Assembly (NCBI GenBank): GCA_964473995.1
Contig: CAYYRB010000083.1
Location: 1-7,742, forward strand
Source of the DNA: JAKRSD01 sp964473995
GTDB taxonomy: Bacteria; Bacteroidota; Bacteroidia; CAIKAF01
DNA length: 7,742 nucleotides
Direction: 5' to 3'
The position numbers were made by a program, and so were the translations under genes. Each line of letters starts with the position of its first letter. Positions within the stretch are counted from its first letter, which is position 1. Positions 1-5,610 of the stretch are shown here, piece by piece. The notes beneath the pieces are model-generated. The model saw nothing but the letters and a program-made list of their open reading frames with translations, had not been told where the DNA came from and made no database searches.

Positions 1-100
1 TGATTTGTTTTTTATTATCAGCATGAAACTGTCAACTTTTTTTAGGCACTATCATCAGTAATTGAAGCAAGTATTAAGTAGCAGGTATCAAGATCATGAA

Positions 101-130
101 CTACTGCCTTTTGCCTACTGCCTTTTGCCT
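101..130. repeat. Tandem repeat of a 14-bp unit, two copies
   Basis: The unit CTACTGCCTTTTGC occurs at 101-114 and again, without change, at 115-128, followed by the first two bases of a third copy. It lies downstream of the stop codon of the minus-strand membrane protein gene. No open reading frame of note crosses it and I see no strong hairpin. Tandem short repeats of this kind occur as non-coding filler between genes in Bacteroidota; that comparison is from general knowledge, not a search. Confidence 0.85.
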
Positions 131-142
131 GATAACCGATAA

Positions 143-183
143 CAACCAAACAACCAAACAATCGAACGTCCAAACAATCGAAC
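143..183. repeat. Short direct repeats, CAACCAAA and CCAAACAATCGAAC
   Basis: CAACCAAA is present twice in tandem (143-150 and 151-158). The 14-mer CCAAACAATCGAAC is present at 154-167 and 170-183, separated by GT. The array ends 10 bp before the stop codon of the minus-strand membrane protein gene, so it would form part of that transcript's 3' end if transcription continues. It is low-complexity, A/C-rich on the plus strand, and does not form an obvious terminator. Function unknown. Confidence 0.8.
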
Positions 184-193
184 CCCCGACGAC

Positions 194-1333
194 TTAAATC
201 CCTTTTGTCAGATTTCGAACCAATTTGAAATTGCTGAAAAACTGCTTGAGGATGATGCGGATGAACGTGTAACCCGGGATGGCCAGAATCATCCCCGCCA
301 TACCGCCAACATTGCCGGCGATGAGCAAAACGATGAACAACTCCAGCGGGTGTGCCTTCACGCTGTTGGAGAAAATGATGGGTTGAAACAAGAGATTGTC
401 CAGCAACTGGGTGATGGAAAAAACCACCAGCATTTTGATGATCAGGGGCATGGTGCCTGTGTAAAAATCAAGGTCCAGGTTATTGGTGATGGCCAGCATG
501 ATACCGAAAGCGCCTCCCATGAGCGGTCCAACGTAAGGGATTATATTGAAAAGTCCCGCAGCGAAACCGATGGTGATGGCTAAAGGAAAACTGAGCCCTA
601 CAATCAGTGAACCTAACGTCACACAGGTAGTAACCAGCAATATTTGGATGCCTATGCCTACAAAATAGCGGGTAAGCAGATCGCGGCTGTCACGGATGAC
701 CTCCCTGACCTGATCTTCATATTTCGTGGGTGTGGCCGACATCACGGCTTTGTAGAAGAGGGTTTGATCGCGCAGAAAAAAGAAGGTAATGAATGAGATG
801 GAAAAAATAGCTATGCCTACTTCGCCCAAGAATCCGAAAACCGTTCCGAACAGATTGCTGAAAGCCGCCAGATTAAAGGCACCTACCACCTGTGAGTTTA
901 CATATTCCTCCAGGGATTGATTTCCGGAAAAGCGGATATTATGTTCCTGAAGCCAAAGTACAAAGCGGTCTATAGGCTCCTGCAATGCGCGCAGAATGGC
1001 CCCGCTGTCAATCTGTGAAAATCTTTCTACCTGAAAGGCAAGCGCGGGAATGACTACGGCCAAAATACCAATGAGCACGGTCCAAAGGAGAATAAGGGTG
1101 ATAAGCGCCGCAAGCGAGTTGGGTATCCTGAATCTGCTTATTTTGATTTTTTCGAGTAGGTTTACCACCGGTTTTCCCACGAGCGACAATACCACCGACG
1201 CTAATACATATCCCACGATGGCTGCGAAATACCAAAGAATCCAAGCAATAGCCAAAATAGAAATGGCTACCAATACAAAGCGGATTACTCTGGGAAAAGA
1301 ATAAGGATTCGTGGGATTGACGTTTGTTTCCAT
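194..1333 (-). CDS. AI-2E/PerM-family membrane transporter
   Basis: This 379-residue multi-pass inner membrane protein belongs to the AI-2E/PerM/YdiK family (formerly UPF0118), whose members export small molecules or act as Na+/H+ antiporters; the substrate here cannot be read from sequence. Hydrophobic segments lie at about residues 15-55 (a pair), 72-100, 163-188, 222-247, 249-282, 297-317 and 330-361, with a soluble stretch at about 101-160. Family hallmarks are FNIIPYVGP (262-270) and the C-terminal block from LLFQPII through AHPLELFIVLLIAG to GMILAIPG (about 313-354). The frame stays open upstream to an ATG at 1441 (415 aa). I chose the ATG at 1333 because a good promoter sits inside that extension with its -7 box 5 bases before this ATG, and 379 aa fits the family better. 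The extension also runs into the intergenic repeat motif. It is probably transcribed alone, separately from the hydrolase gene upstream. Confidence 0.88.
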   Translation of the reverse strand: METNVNPTNPYSFPRVIRFVLVAISILAIAWILWYFAAIVGYVLASVVLSLVGKPVVNLLEKIKISRFRIPNSLAALITLILLWTVLIGILAVVIPALAFQVERFSQIDSGAILRALQEPIDRFVLWLQEHNIRFSGNQSLEEYVNSQVVGAFNLAAFSNLFGTVFGFLGEVGIAIFSISFITFFFLRDQTLFYKAVMSATPTKYEDQVREVIRDSRDLLTRYFVGIGIQILLVTTCVTLGSLIVGLSFPLAITIGFAAGLFNIIPYVGPLMGGAFGIMLAITNNLDLDFYTGTMPLIIKMLVVFSITQLLDNLLFQPIIFSNSVKAHPLELFIVLLIAGNVGGMAGMILAIPGYTFIRIILKQFFSNFKLVRNLTKGI

Positions 1334-1338
1334 CAGAA

Positions 1339-1370
1339 CAAAGGTATGGGAATTAGGATAAAAGAACCAA
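1339..1370 (-). promoter_or_regulatory. Bacteroidota-type promoter of the AI-2E family gene
   Basis: Read on the minus strand, TTGG (1370-1367) is followed by 20 nt and then TACCTTTG (1346-1339), matching the Bacteroidota sigma-ABfr pattern of a TTTG-like -33 box, 19-20 nt, and TAnnTTTG at -7. Only TTCTG separates the -7 box from the ATG at 1333, so transcription should begin at or next to the start codon and give a leaderless or near-leaderless mRNA. The match is seen directly; activity is inferred. Confidence 0.7.
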
Positions 1371-1424
1371 GAGCCAAGAATGAGAATTAGAACGGAGAAT
1401 GAGGGCGCCAAGAACGTAAACAGT

Positions 1425-1452
1425 CTTTTCCCTGATAACAATTAACCGATAA
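1425..1452. repeat. Intergenic copy of a dispersed motif (CTTTTsCCTGATAAC plus TAACCGATAA)
   Basis: CTTTTCCCTGATAAC (1425-1439) matches CTTTTGCCTGATAAC (122-136) at 14 of 15 positions. Both are followed by TAACCGATAA (1443-1452 here, 133-142 there, where the two halves overlap). The first 13 bases also recur exactly at 4811-4823. All three copies are between genes and in the same orientation. This copy lies in the 137-bp gap between the AI-2E family gene and the hydrolase gene. Confidence 0.7.
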
Positions 1453-1470
1453 TCATTAACAAACCAACAG

Positions 1471-2115
1471 TTAAACCGTTCCTTGTTTCAATTTTTGAAG
1501 TAATCCGGCATCAAGGGTATGTGCCCCTCCGAACGTGAGTACGTTCACCGGCAGTTCCGTTTTGCGGATCATGTCGTGCATCATTTCCACGGGGCTCTCC
1601 GACAGGTAGGGATCTTCCGTGCCGTATACGATGTATGATTTTCCTCTGTTCATGAGGTTTCTCAACTCATCCGCAGACATATCATGCGGTACGCCGCCCG
1701 CCCATAAAATCAATTTTTCGATGGGTTCAGAACGTTGCTTAAGCCAACGGCAAAGCACCGCCACGCCCTGTGAAAATCCCAGAAAAACGAAACGATCTGC
1801 ACCGGTTTCTGTTTTTATTTGATCAAACAAGCTATTGAGGTAACTTTCCAGATCCCGGATTTCGGTTTCGCGTTCGTGTTTCGTCATCCAGGATGCACCC
1901 ACCCGCTCGTATTTCCCCTCCAGATAAAAACGCGACGGAGCCTCGGGTGCAACCACCAGCGTTTCCTCATCTGCAACGGTTTCAAAATGCCGGATAAAAT
2001 ACCGACTCAACTGCCCATATCCGTGCAATACAATCCACACCGTTTTCGGGTTTTTCTTTTGTCCGCATGTAGAATAAAATGCCGTTTTTACGGTGGACAG
2101 CGTCAGATTTTCCAT
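1471..2115 (-). CDS. Alpha/beta hydrolase, phospholipase/carboxylesterase family
   Basis: A 214-residue cytosolic serine hydrolase of the phospholipase/carboxylesterase (acyl-protein thioesterase-like) family; no signal peptide. The fold's landmarks appear in order: oxyanion-hole region HGYG (31-34), nucleophile elbow GFSQG with Ser115, acid in GTEDP with Asp168, and His199 in GGAHT. All three catalytic residues are present and about 210-220 aa is the usual length for the family, so it should be active. The physiological ester or thioester is unknown; specificity in this family cannot be predicted from motifs. The ATG at 2115 is preferred because a TACTTTTG promoter element ends only 4 bases before it, leaving no room for a longer translated 5' end. 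It is divergent from pepA. The stop is 137 bp before the next minus-strand gene, which has its own promoter. Confidence 0.87.
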   Translation of the reverse strand: MENLTLSTVKTAFYSTCGQKKNPKTVWIVLHGYGQLSRYFIRHFETVADEETLVVAPEAPSRFYLEGKYERVGASWMTKHERETEIRDLESYLNSLFDQIKTETGADRFVFLGFSQGVAVLCRWLKQRSEPIEKLILWAGGVPHDMSADELRNLMNRGKSYIVYGTEDPYLSESPVEMMHDMIRKTELPVNVLTFGGAHTLDAGLLQKLKQGTV

Positions 2116-2119
2116 GGCG

Positions 2120-2127
2120 CAAAAGTA
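2120..2127 (-). promoter_or_regulatory. -7 promoter element of the hydrolase gene (TACTTTTG)
   Basis: TACTTTTG on the minus strand fits the Bacteroidota -7 consensus TAnnTTTG. Four bases (CGCC) separate it from the ATG at 2115, predicting a leaderless mRNA. The -33 region is a poor match. It shares a 106-bp intergenic region with the divergent pepA promoter. Confidence 0.6.
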
Positions 2128-2187
2128 AACTATCCCGGCGGAATGTGAATTTGTGCCCCTTGCCTCGCCTTAATCCTCCGGTTAGGT

Positions 2188-2195
2188 TACCTTTG
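2188..2195 (+). promoter_or_regulatory. -7 promoter element of pepA-pdxA (TACCTTTG)
   Basis: TACCTTTG matches TAnnTTTG exactly and lies 26 nt upstream of the pepA ATG, giving a short leader of about 20 nt. I see no clear -33 box at the expected 19-20 nt spacing; a TTG at 2160-2162 is 25 nt away. The leader is A-rich with no strong Shine-Dalgarno sequence, as is usual in this phylum. Confidence 0.6.
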
Positions 2196-2221
2196 CAAAA
2201 AATCAACATAAAACGCAGGTG

Positions 2222-3676
2222 ATGAAAATACAATCCATAACGACTGTTTCAGATAAAGATACCCTTGTTCTTCTGGTCGGCCCATCCTCCTTTAAGCCTT
2301 CCGTCGCGGGCCTCAAAGGCAAAATGGCCGAAACGGCATCTTCGCGGCTGAAAGAGGCCAAAGAGCCCGTGGTGTTTGATGAGCTCACGCGTTACATTAT
2401 TTTGGTTCCGGTTCCTGCGGCAGATGACCGCACCCTGTTTTTGGAAGGACTCAGAAAATCGGGGCAGTCTGTTCAATCGATAGTGAAATCAAAAAAACAG
2501 AGCAGCGTACAGGTGGTTGATGTGGCTGCAGGATCGGCCGGTCTTATGGCTTTCTGTGAGGGTCTTGTGCTCTCCTCCTACTCGTTTACCAAATATTTTT
2601 CCGATCCCAAGGCCAAGGAAACCTATCCTACGGTTTTGAAAATTAAGGGCGATGCCAATCTGAATGAATTAAAAGTGCTCACGGATGCCGTTTTTCTTAC
2701 CCGAAATCTGGTCAATGAGCCCTACATGTATCTGGGCACGGGCGATTTGGCGAATAAAGCCGTAGAGGTGGGTAAAAACTTTGGCATCAAGGTGGAGGTC
2801 TTTACCAAAAAGAAAATTGAATCACTGAAGATGGGCGGTCTTTTGGCCGTAAACCGGGCAAGCAAAGATGATCCCGCATTCATCGTGATGGAATATAAGC
2901 CCAAAGGAGCCGCCAATGCAAAGCCCTTGGTACTTGTGGGTAAAGGTGTGGTTTATGATACTGGAGGGGCCAGTTTGAAATCATCGGCCGGAATGACGAC
3001 CATGAAATGCGATATGGCCGGAGCAGCAGCTGTAATAGGCGCTTTGCAGGCTTTTGCCGGCGGTAAACTGCCCGTTTATACAGTGGGGCTTATTCCCGTA
3101 ACGGATAACCTGATTGATGCCCATTCGGTGGTACCGGGTGATGTTATTACCATGTCGAGCGGGAAAACGGTGGAAATTCTCAATACTGATGCGGAAGGAC
3201 GTTTGATTTTGGCTGATGCGCTTCATTATGCCAAAAAATATGATCCCGAGTTGGTGATTGATCTGGCTACCCTAACGGGTGCGGCCGCGCGCGCCATAGG
3301 CGAATTTGGCATTGCTGCGCATGAGGTAAATTCGGCACATTACAAATTCGCCCTGGAAGATGCCGGAGCAGAGGTTTATGAACGTTTAGTCTGGTTTCCC
3401 ATGTGGGATGAATATGGGGATATGATTAAAAGTGATGTGGCCGATATCAAAAACTTGGGTGGGGCAGATGCCGGTATGATCACCGCCGCCAAATTTCTGC
3501 AGCACTTTACCGATTATCCTTGGATTCATTTGGATATAGCCGGCCCCGCGTTTTTGGAAAGATCCATCAGCTACAGGGGAAAGGGCGGAACAGGAGTGGG
3601 CGTAAGGCTTTTGTATACCTTTGCCGCCCATTATTTTCTGGGTGAAAAAAGCACTTCCAAAAAAGGCAAAAAATGA
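2222..3676 (+). CDS. pepA: Leucyl aminopeptidase, M17 family
   Basis: A 484-residue cytosolic M17 metallo-aminopeptidase that removes N-terminal residues, classically leucine, from peptides using two divalent metals. An N-terminal macro-like domain (about 1-155) precedes the catalytic domain (about 160-470). Metal ligands are Lys241 and Asp246 in GKGVVYDTGG, Asp264 in MKCDMAG, and Asp323 and Glu325 in the signature NTDAEGR; catalytic Lys253 and Arg327 are also present. The spacing of these residues (5, 18, 59, 2) equals that of E. coli PepA, so the site is intact. The C-terminus carries a Lys/Ser-rich tail (about 476-484). A GTG immediately precedes the ATG and could add one residue; I chose the ATG. 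The stop codon overlaps the pdxA start by 4 bp, indicating co-transcription. A role in DNA binding, known for E. coli PepA, should not be assumed. Confidence 0.95.
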   Translation: MKIQSITTVSDKDTLVLLVGPSSFKPSVAGLKGKMAETASSRLKEAKEPVVFDELTRYIILVPVPAADDRTLFLEGLRKSGQSVQSIVKSKKQSSVQVVDVAAGSAGLMAFCEGLVLSSYSFTKYFSDPKAKETYPTVLKIKGDANLNELKVLTDAVFLTRNLVNEPYMYLGTGDLANKAVEVGKNFGIKVEVFTKKKIESLKMGGLLAVNRASKDDPAFIVMEYKPKGAANAKPLVLVGKGVVYDTGGASLKSSAGMTTMKCDMAGAAAVIGALQAFAGGKLPVYTVGLIPVTDNLIDAHSVVPGDVITMSSGKTVEILNTDAEGRLILADALHYAKKYDPELVIDLATLTGAAARAIGEFGIAAHEVNSAHYKFALEDAGAEVYERLVWFPMWDEYGDMIKSDVADIKNLGGADAGMITAAKFLQHFTDYPWIHLDIAGPAFLERSISYRGKGGTGVGVRLLYTFAAHYFLGEKSTSKKGKK

Positions 3677-4752
3677 CGAAAGAAGCAGTAAAGTCGGTTG
3701 GAACGATGAAGGTGGGCATTACGGCGGGTGATATTTTCGGTACCGGTCCGGAGCTCATCATCAAGGCGCTTTCAGACAGTCGGATTACCGAGTTATTTAC
3801 GCCAGTGGTATTTTGTTCTTCCCGGGTATTGTCTTTCTACCGCAAACTCATCGAAGGGCATCAGGAGTTTAATTATACCAAAACCACGGATGACCGCATC
3901 ATTCCCGGCAAGATAAACCTCATCAACGTATGGGAAGGTGAGGTGCACATAGAGCCCGGGGTGCGCAGTGCCGAAGGCGGAAAGTATGCACTGATGGCGT
4001 TGGAGGCAGCTACCCGTGCGCTCTCGGAAAATAAGATTGATGTGTTGGTTACCGGGCCTTTGGATAAGGCACTGGTGGAGGCATCGGGTGCTCCGTTTAC
4101 GGGGCATACAGAATACCTGGGTGAGCATTTCGGAGCGGAGCCGTTGATGATTCTTACCGGCGAGCGGTTGCGGGTGGCTCTGGTCACCGGGCATAAAGCC
4201 TTGAAGGATGTGTCTGCCTTGCTGTCGGCTGACCGTATTTTTACCAAAATTCAGCTGTTGGAGAAATCCATGATCCGTGATTTCGGAATACGGAAACCTA
4301 AAATTGCCGTGCTCGGGTTGAATCCGCATGCGGGTGATGACGGGCTTTTTGGAAATGAAGAAAAGGAATTTATCGCGCCTGGAATAAAAAAAGCCACGGA
4401 TAAAGGCATACTGGTACACGGGCCTTTTGCGGCCGACGGATTTTTCGGATCGGGTGCTTTTGCACGGTATGATGCCGTATTGGCCATGTATCACGATCAG
4501 GGACTCATTCCGTTTAAGACGATAGCCGGTTGGGAAGGTGTCAACTTTACGGCAAATCTGCCCGTGGTAAGAACCTCACCCGATCATGGACCCGCGTTTG
4601 ATAAGGCGGGAAAAGACTGTGCCGATGAGACCTCTTTTCGCAATGCGCTTTATTTGGCCGTGGATATCCGCCGTCGGCGGGATGAATACGGGGAAATATC
4701 AGCCAATCCCTTGCGAATTATGAGCATGGAGGATCTTAATAATTTGAAATAG
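3673..4752 (+). CDS. pdxA: 4-hydroxythreonine-4-phosphate dehydrogenase
   Basis: PdxA oxidises 4-phosphohydroxy-L-threonine with NAD+; the product decarboxylates to 3-amino-1-hydroxyacetone 1-phosphate, which PdxJ condenses with deoxyxylulose phosphate in the DXP-dependent vitamin B6 pathway. The 359-residue sequence has the family blocks in order: GITAGDIFGTGPE (15-27), TGPLDKA (127-133), FTGHTEYLG with substrate-binding His145 and Thr146, and three metal-binding histidines at His174 (VTGHKALKD), His219 (GLNPHAGDDG) and His274 (MYHDQGLIPFK), then TSPDHGPAFDKAGK (301-314). The start at 3673 overlaps the pepA stop as ATGA, favouring coupled translation. An in-frame ATG at 3706 would remove 11 residues and begin nearer the usual PdxA N-terminus, so it is a fair alternative. 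The following unit has its own promoter 76 bp downstream. Confidence 0.94.
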   Translation: MTKEAVKSVGTMKVGITAGDIFGTGPELIIKALSDSRITELFTPVVFCSSRVLSFYRKLIEGHQEFNYTKTTDDRIIPGKINLINVWEGEVHIEPGVRSAEGGKYALMALEAATRALSENKIDVLVTGPLDKALVEASGAPFTGHTEYLGEHFGAEPLMILTGERLRVALVTGHKALKDVSALLSADRIFTKIQLLEKSMIRDFGIRKPKIAVLGLNPHAGDDGLFGNEEKEFIAPGIKKATDKGILVHGPFAADGFFGSGAFARYDAVLAMYHDQGLIPFKTIAGWEGVNFTANLPVVRTSPDHGPAFDKAGKDCADETSFRNALYLAVDIRRRRDEYGEISANPLRIMSMEDLNNLK

Positions 4753-4784
4753 AACAATATAGGGTTAAAAATCGGACTTAGAGA

Positions 4785-4820
4785 CAGGGAAAAACAAGCT
4801 AAATTTTTTTCTTTTCCCTG
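4785..4820. repeat. 9-bp perfect inverted repeat after pdxA
   Basis: CAGGGAAAA (4785-4793) and TTTTCCCTG (4812-4820) form a perfect 9-bp stem with an 18-nt loop that includes a run of seven T. It starts 32 bp after the pdxA stop. It could be a weak terminator for pepA-pdxA, but there is no T-tract after the 3' arm. The 3' arm lies within the -33/-7 spacer of the next promoter, so an operator role is also possible. Confidence 0.5.
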
Positions 4821-4835
4821 ATAGTTTTATCTTTG
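4804..4835 (+). promoter_or_regulatory. Promoter of the DUF177-rpmF-plsX-fabH unit
   Basis: TATCTTTG (4828-4835) fits the -7 consensus TAnnTTTG. A T-run (TTTTTTT, 4804-4810) stands at the place of the -33 box, about 19-20 nt upstream. The ATG of the DUF177 gene follows 11 nt after the -7 box, so the leader should be only a few bases long. Confidence 0.65.
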
Positions 4836-4846
4836 CACCCCTCTGT

Positions 4847-5389
4847 ATGAAAAAGTTGAATGAATACGTTGTTCAGTTTGAAGGTTTAAAAACGGGTTCG
4901 CATCACTTTGATTGGGAGGTGAATGAAAAGTTCTTTGAAGATTTCGGAGACGTGGAATTCGGTCGGGGCAAGTTTCATGTAGAACTTGACTTGCAGAAAG
5001 AGAATACCATGCTCATACTGAACTTTCACATTCAGGGTAATTTTCCCTGTTCCTGCGATTTGTGTCTTGAAGAAATTCAGATGCCCGTGGAGCACGAAGA
5101 TCGCCTTATCGTTAAGTTTGGTTCCGGAGACGAAGAGCCGGATGCGGAAATTATTTTTTTACGGCACGGGGAATATGAAATTGACCTCCGTCAGCCTATT
5201 TATGAAATCATTGCCACATCCGTACCCTTCCGCCGAACTTGTGCCGACGTAGGTAAAACCTGTGATCCCGAAATGCTCCAACGCATCGGGCAACCTCATG
5301 AAACCACTACGGAAAGTGAAAGCCCGGCGGAGGAGGGAGAATCTCCGTGGGATATTCTGAAATCATTGAAAAACAAGGAAAAGAAGTAA
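4847..5389 (+). CDS. DUF177 / YceD-like 23S rRNA accumulation protein
   Basis: A 180-residue protein of the DUF177 (YceD) family, whose bacterial and plastid members are needed for normal 23S rRNA accumulation or large-subunit assembly. It has the family cysteine clusters: Cys68, Cys70 and Cys73 in PCSCDLCLE, and Cys132 and Cys139 near the end of the conserved domain; these may bind metal. The C-terminal part (about 150-180) is acidic then lysine-rich and looks disordered. Placement directly before rpmF, which encodes bL32, is the classic arrangement across bacteria and is the best support for the call, since sequence conservation in the family is modest. The ATG at 4847 directly follows the promoter; rpmF begins 23 nt after the stop. 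Confidence 0.9.
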   Translation: MKKLNEYVVQFEGLKTGSHHFDWEVNEKFFEDFGDVEFGRGKFHVELDLQKENTMLILNFHIQGNFPCSCDLCLEEIQMPVEHEDRLIVKFGSGDEEPDAEIIFLRHGEYEIDLRQPIYEIIATSVPFRRTCADVGKTCDPEMLQRIGQPHETTTESESPAEEGESPWDILKSLKNKEKK

Positions 5390-5412
5390 ATAACAGTTTA
5401 AAATAAAGTACA

Positions 5413-5604
5413 ATGCCAAATCCGAAGCGCAGACATTCGAAAACACGCAGTAAATCGCGCAGAACGCATTACAAAGCCACTGCCCCTACGCTGGCCAAAT
5501 GCAACGTTACCGGAGTGGTTCACCGCATGCACCGTGCTTACGAGGTTGATGGAAACCTCTTTTATAACGGAAAATTGTTGGTTGAAGCCAAAACCGAAGC
5601 GTAA
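5413..5604 (+). CDS. rpmF: 50S ribosomal protein bL32
   Basis: A 63-residue, very basic protein of the large ribosomal subunit. The N-terminus MPNPKRRHSKTRSKSRRTHY is the typical bL32 start, followed by KATAPTLAKCNVTGVVHRMHRAY. Only one cysteine (Cys30) remains, so the four-cysteine zinc ribbon of some bL32 proteins is absent: a zinc-independent form. It sits between the DUF177 gene and plsX, as in many bacteria. The stop codon is only 6 nt before the GTG start of plsX, and both genes are in the same reading frame. Confidence 0.97.
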   Translation: MPNPKRRHSKTRSKSRRTHYKATAPTLAKCNVTGVVHRMHRAYEVDGNLFYNGKLLVEAKTEA

Positions 5605-5610
5605 CATTGC

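Noticed and set aside
1..193. A remnant gene or mobile element at the left edge
   Set aside because: All frames are short and broken, no terminal inverted repeats or transposase fragments are visible, and the repeats are too short to indicate an insertion sequence.
3793..4494. A 233-codon open frame on the minus strand inside pdxA
   Set aside because: It is antisense to a well-supported PdxA with all metal ligands, has no recognisable domain, and its composition is that of a complement of coding DNA.
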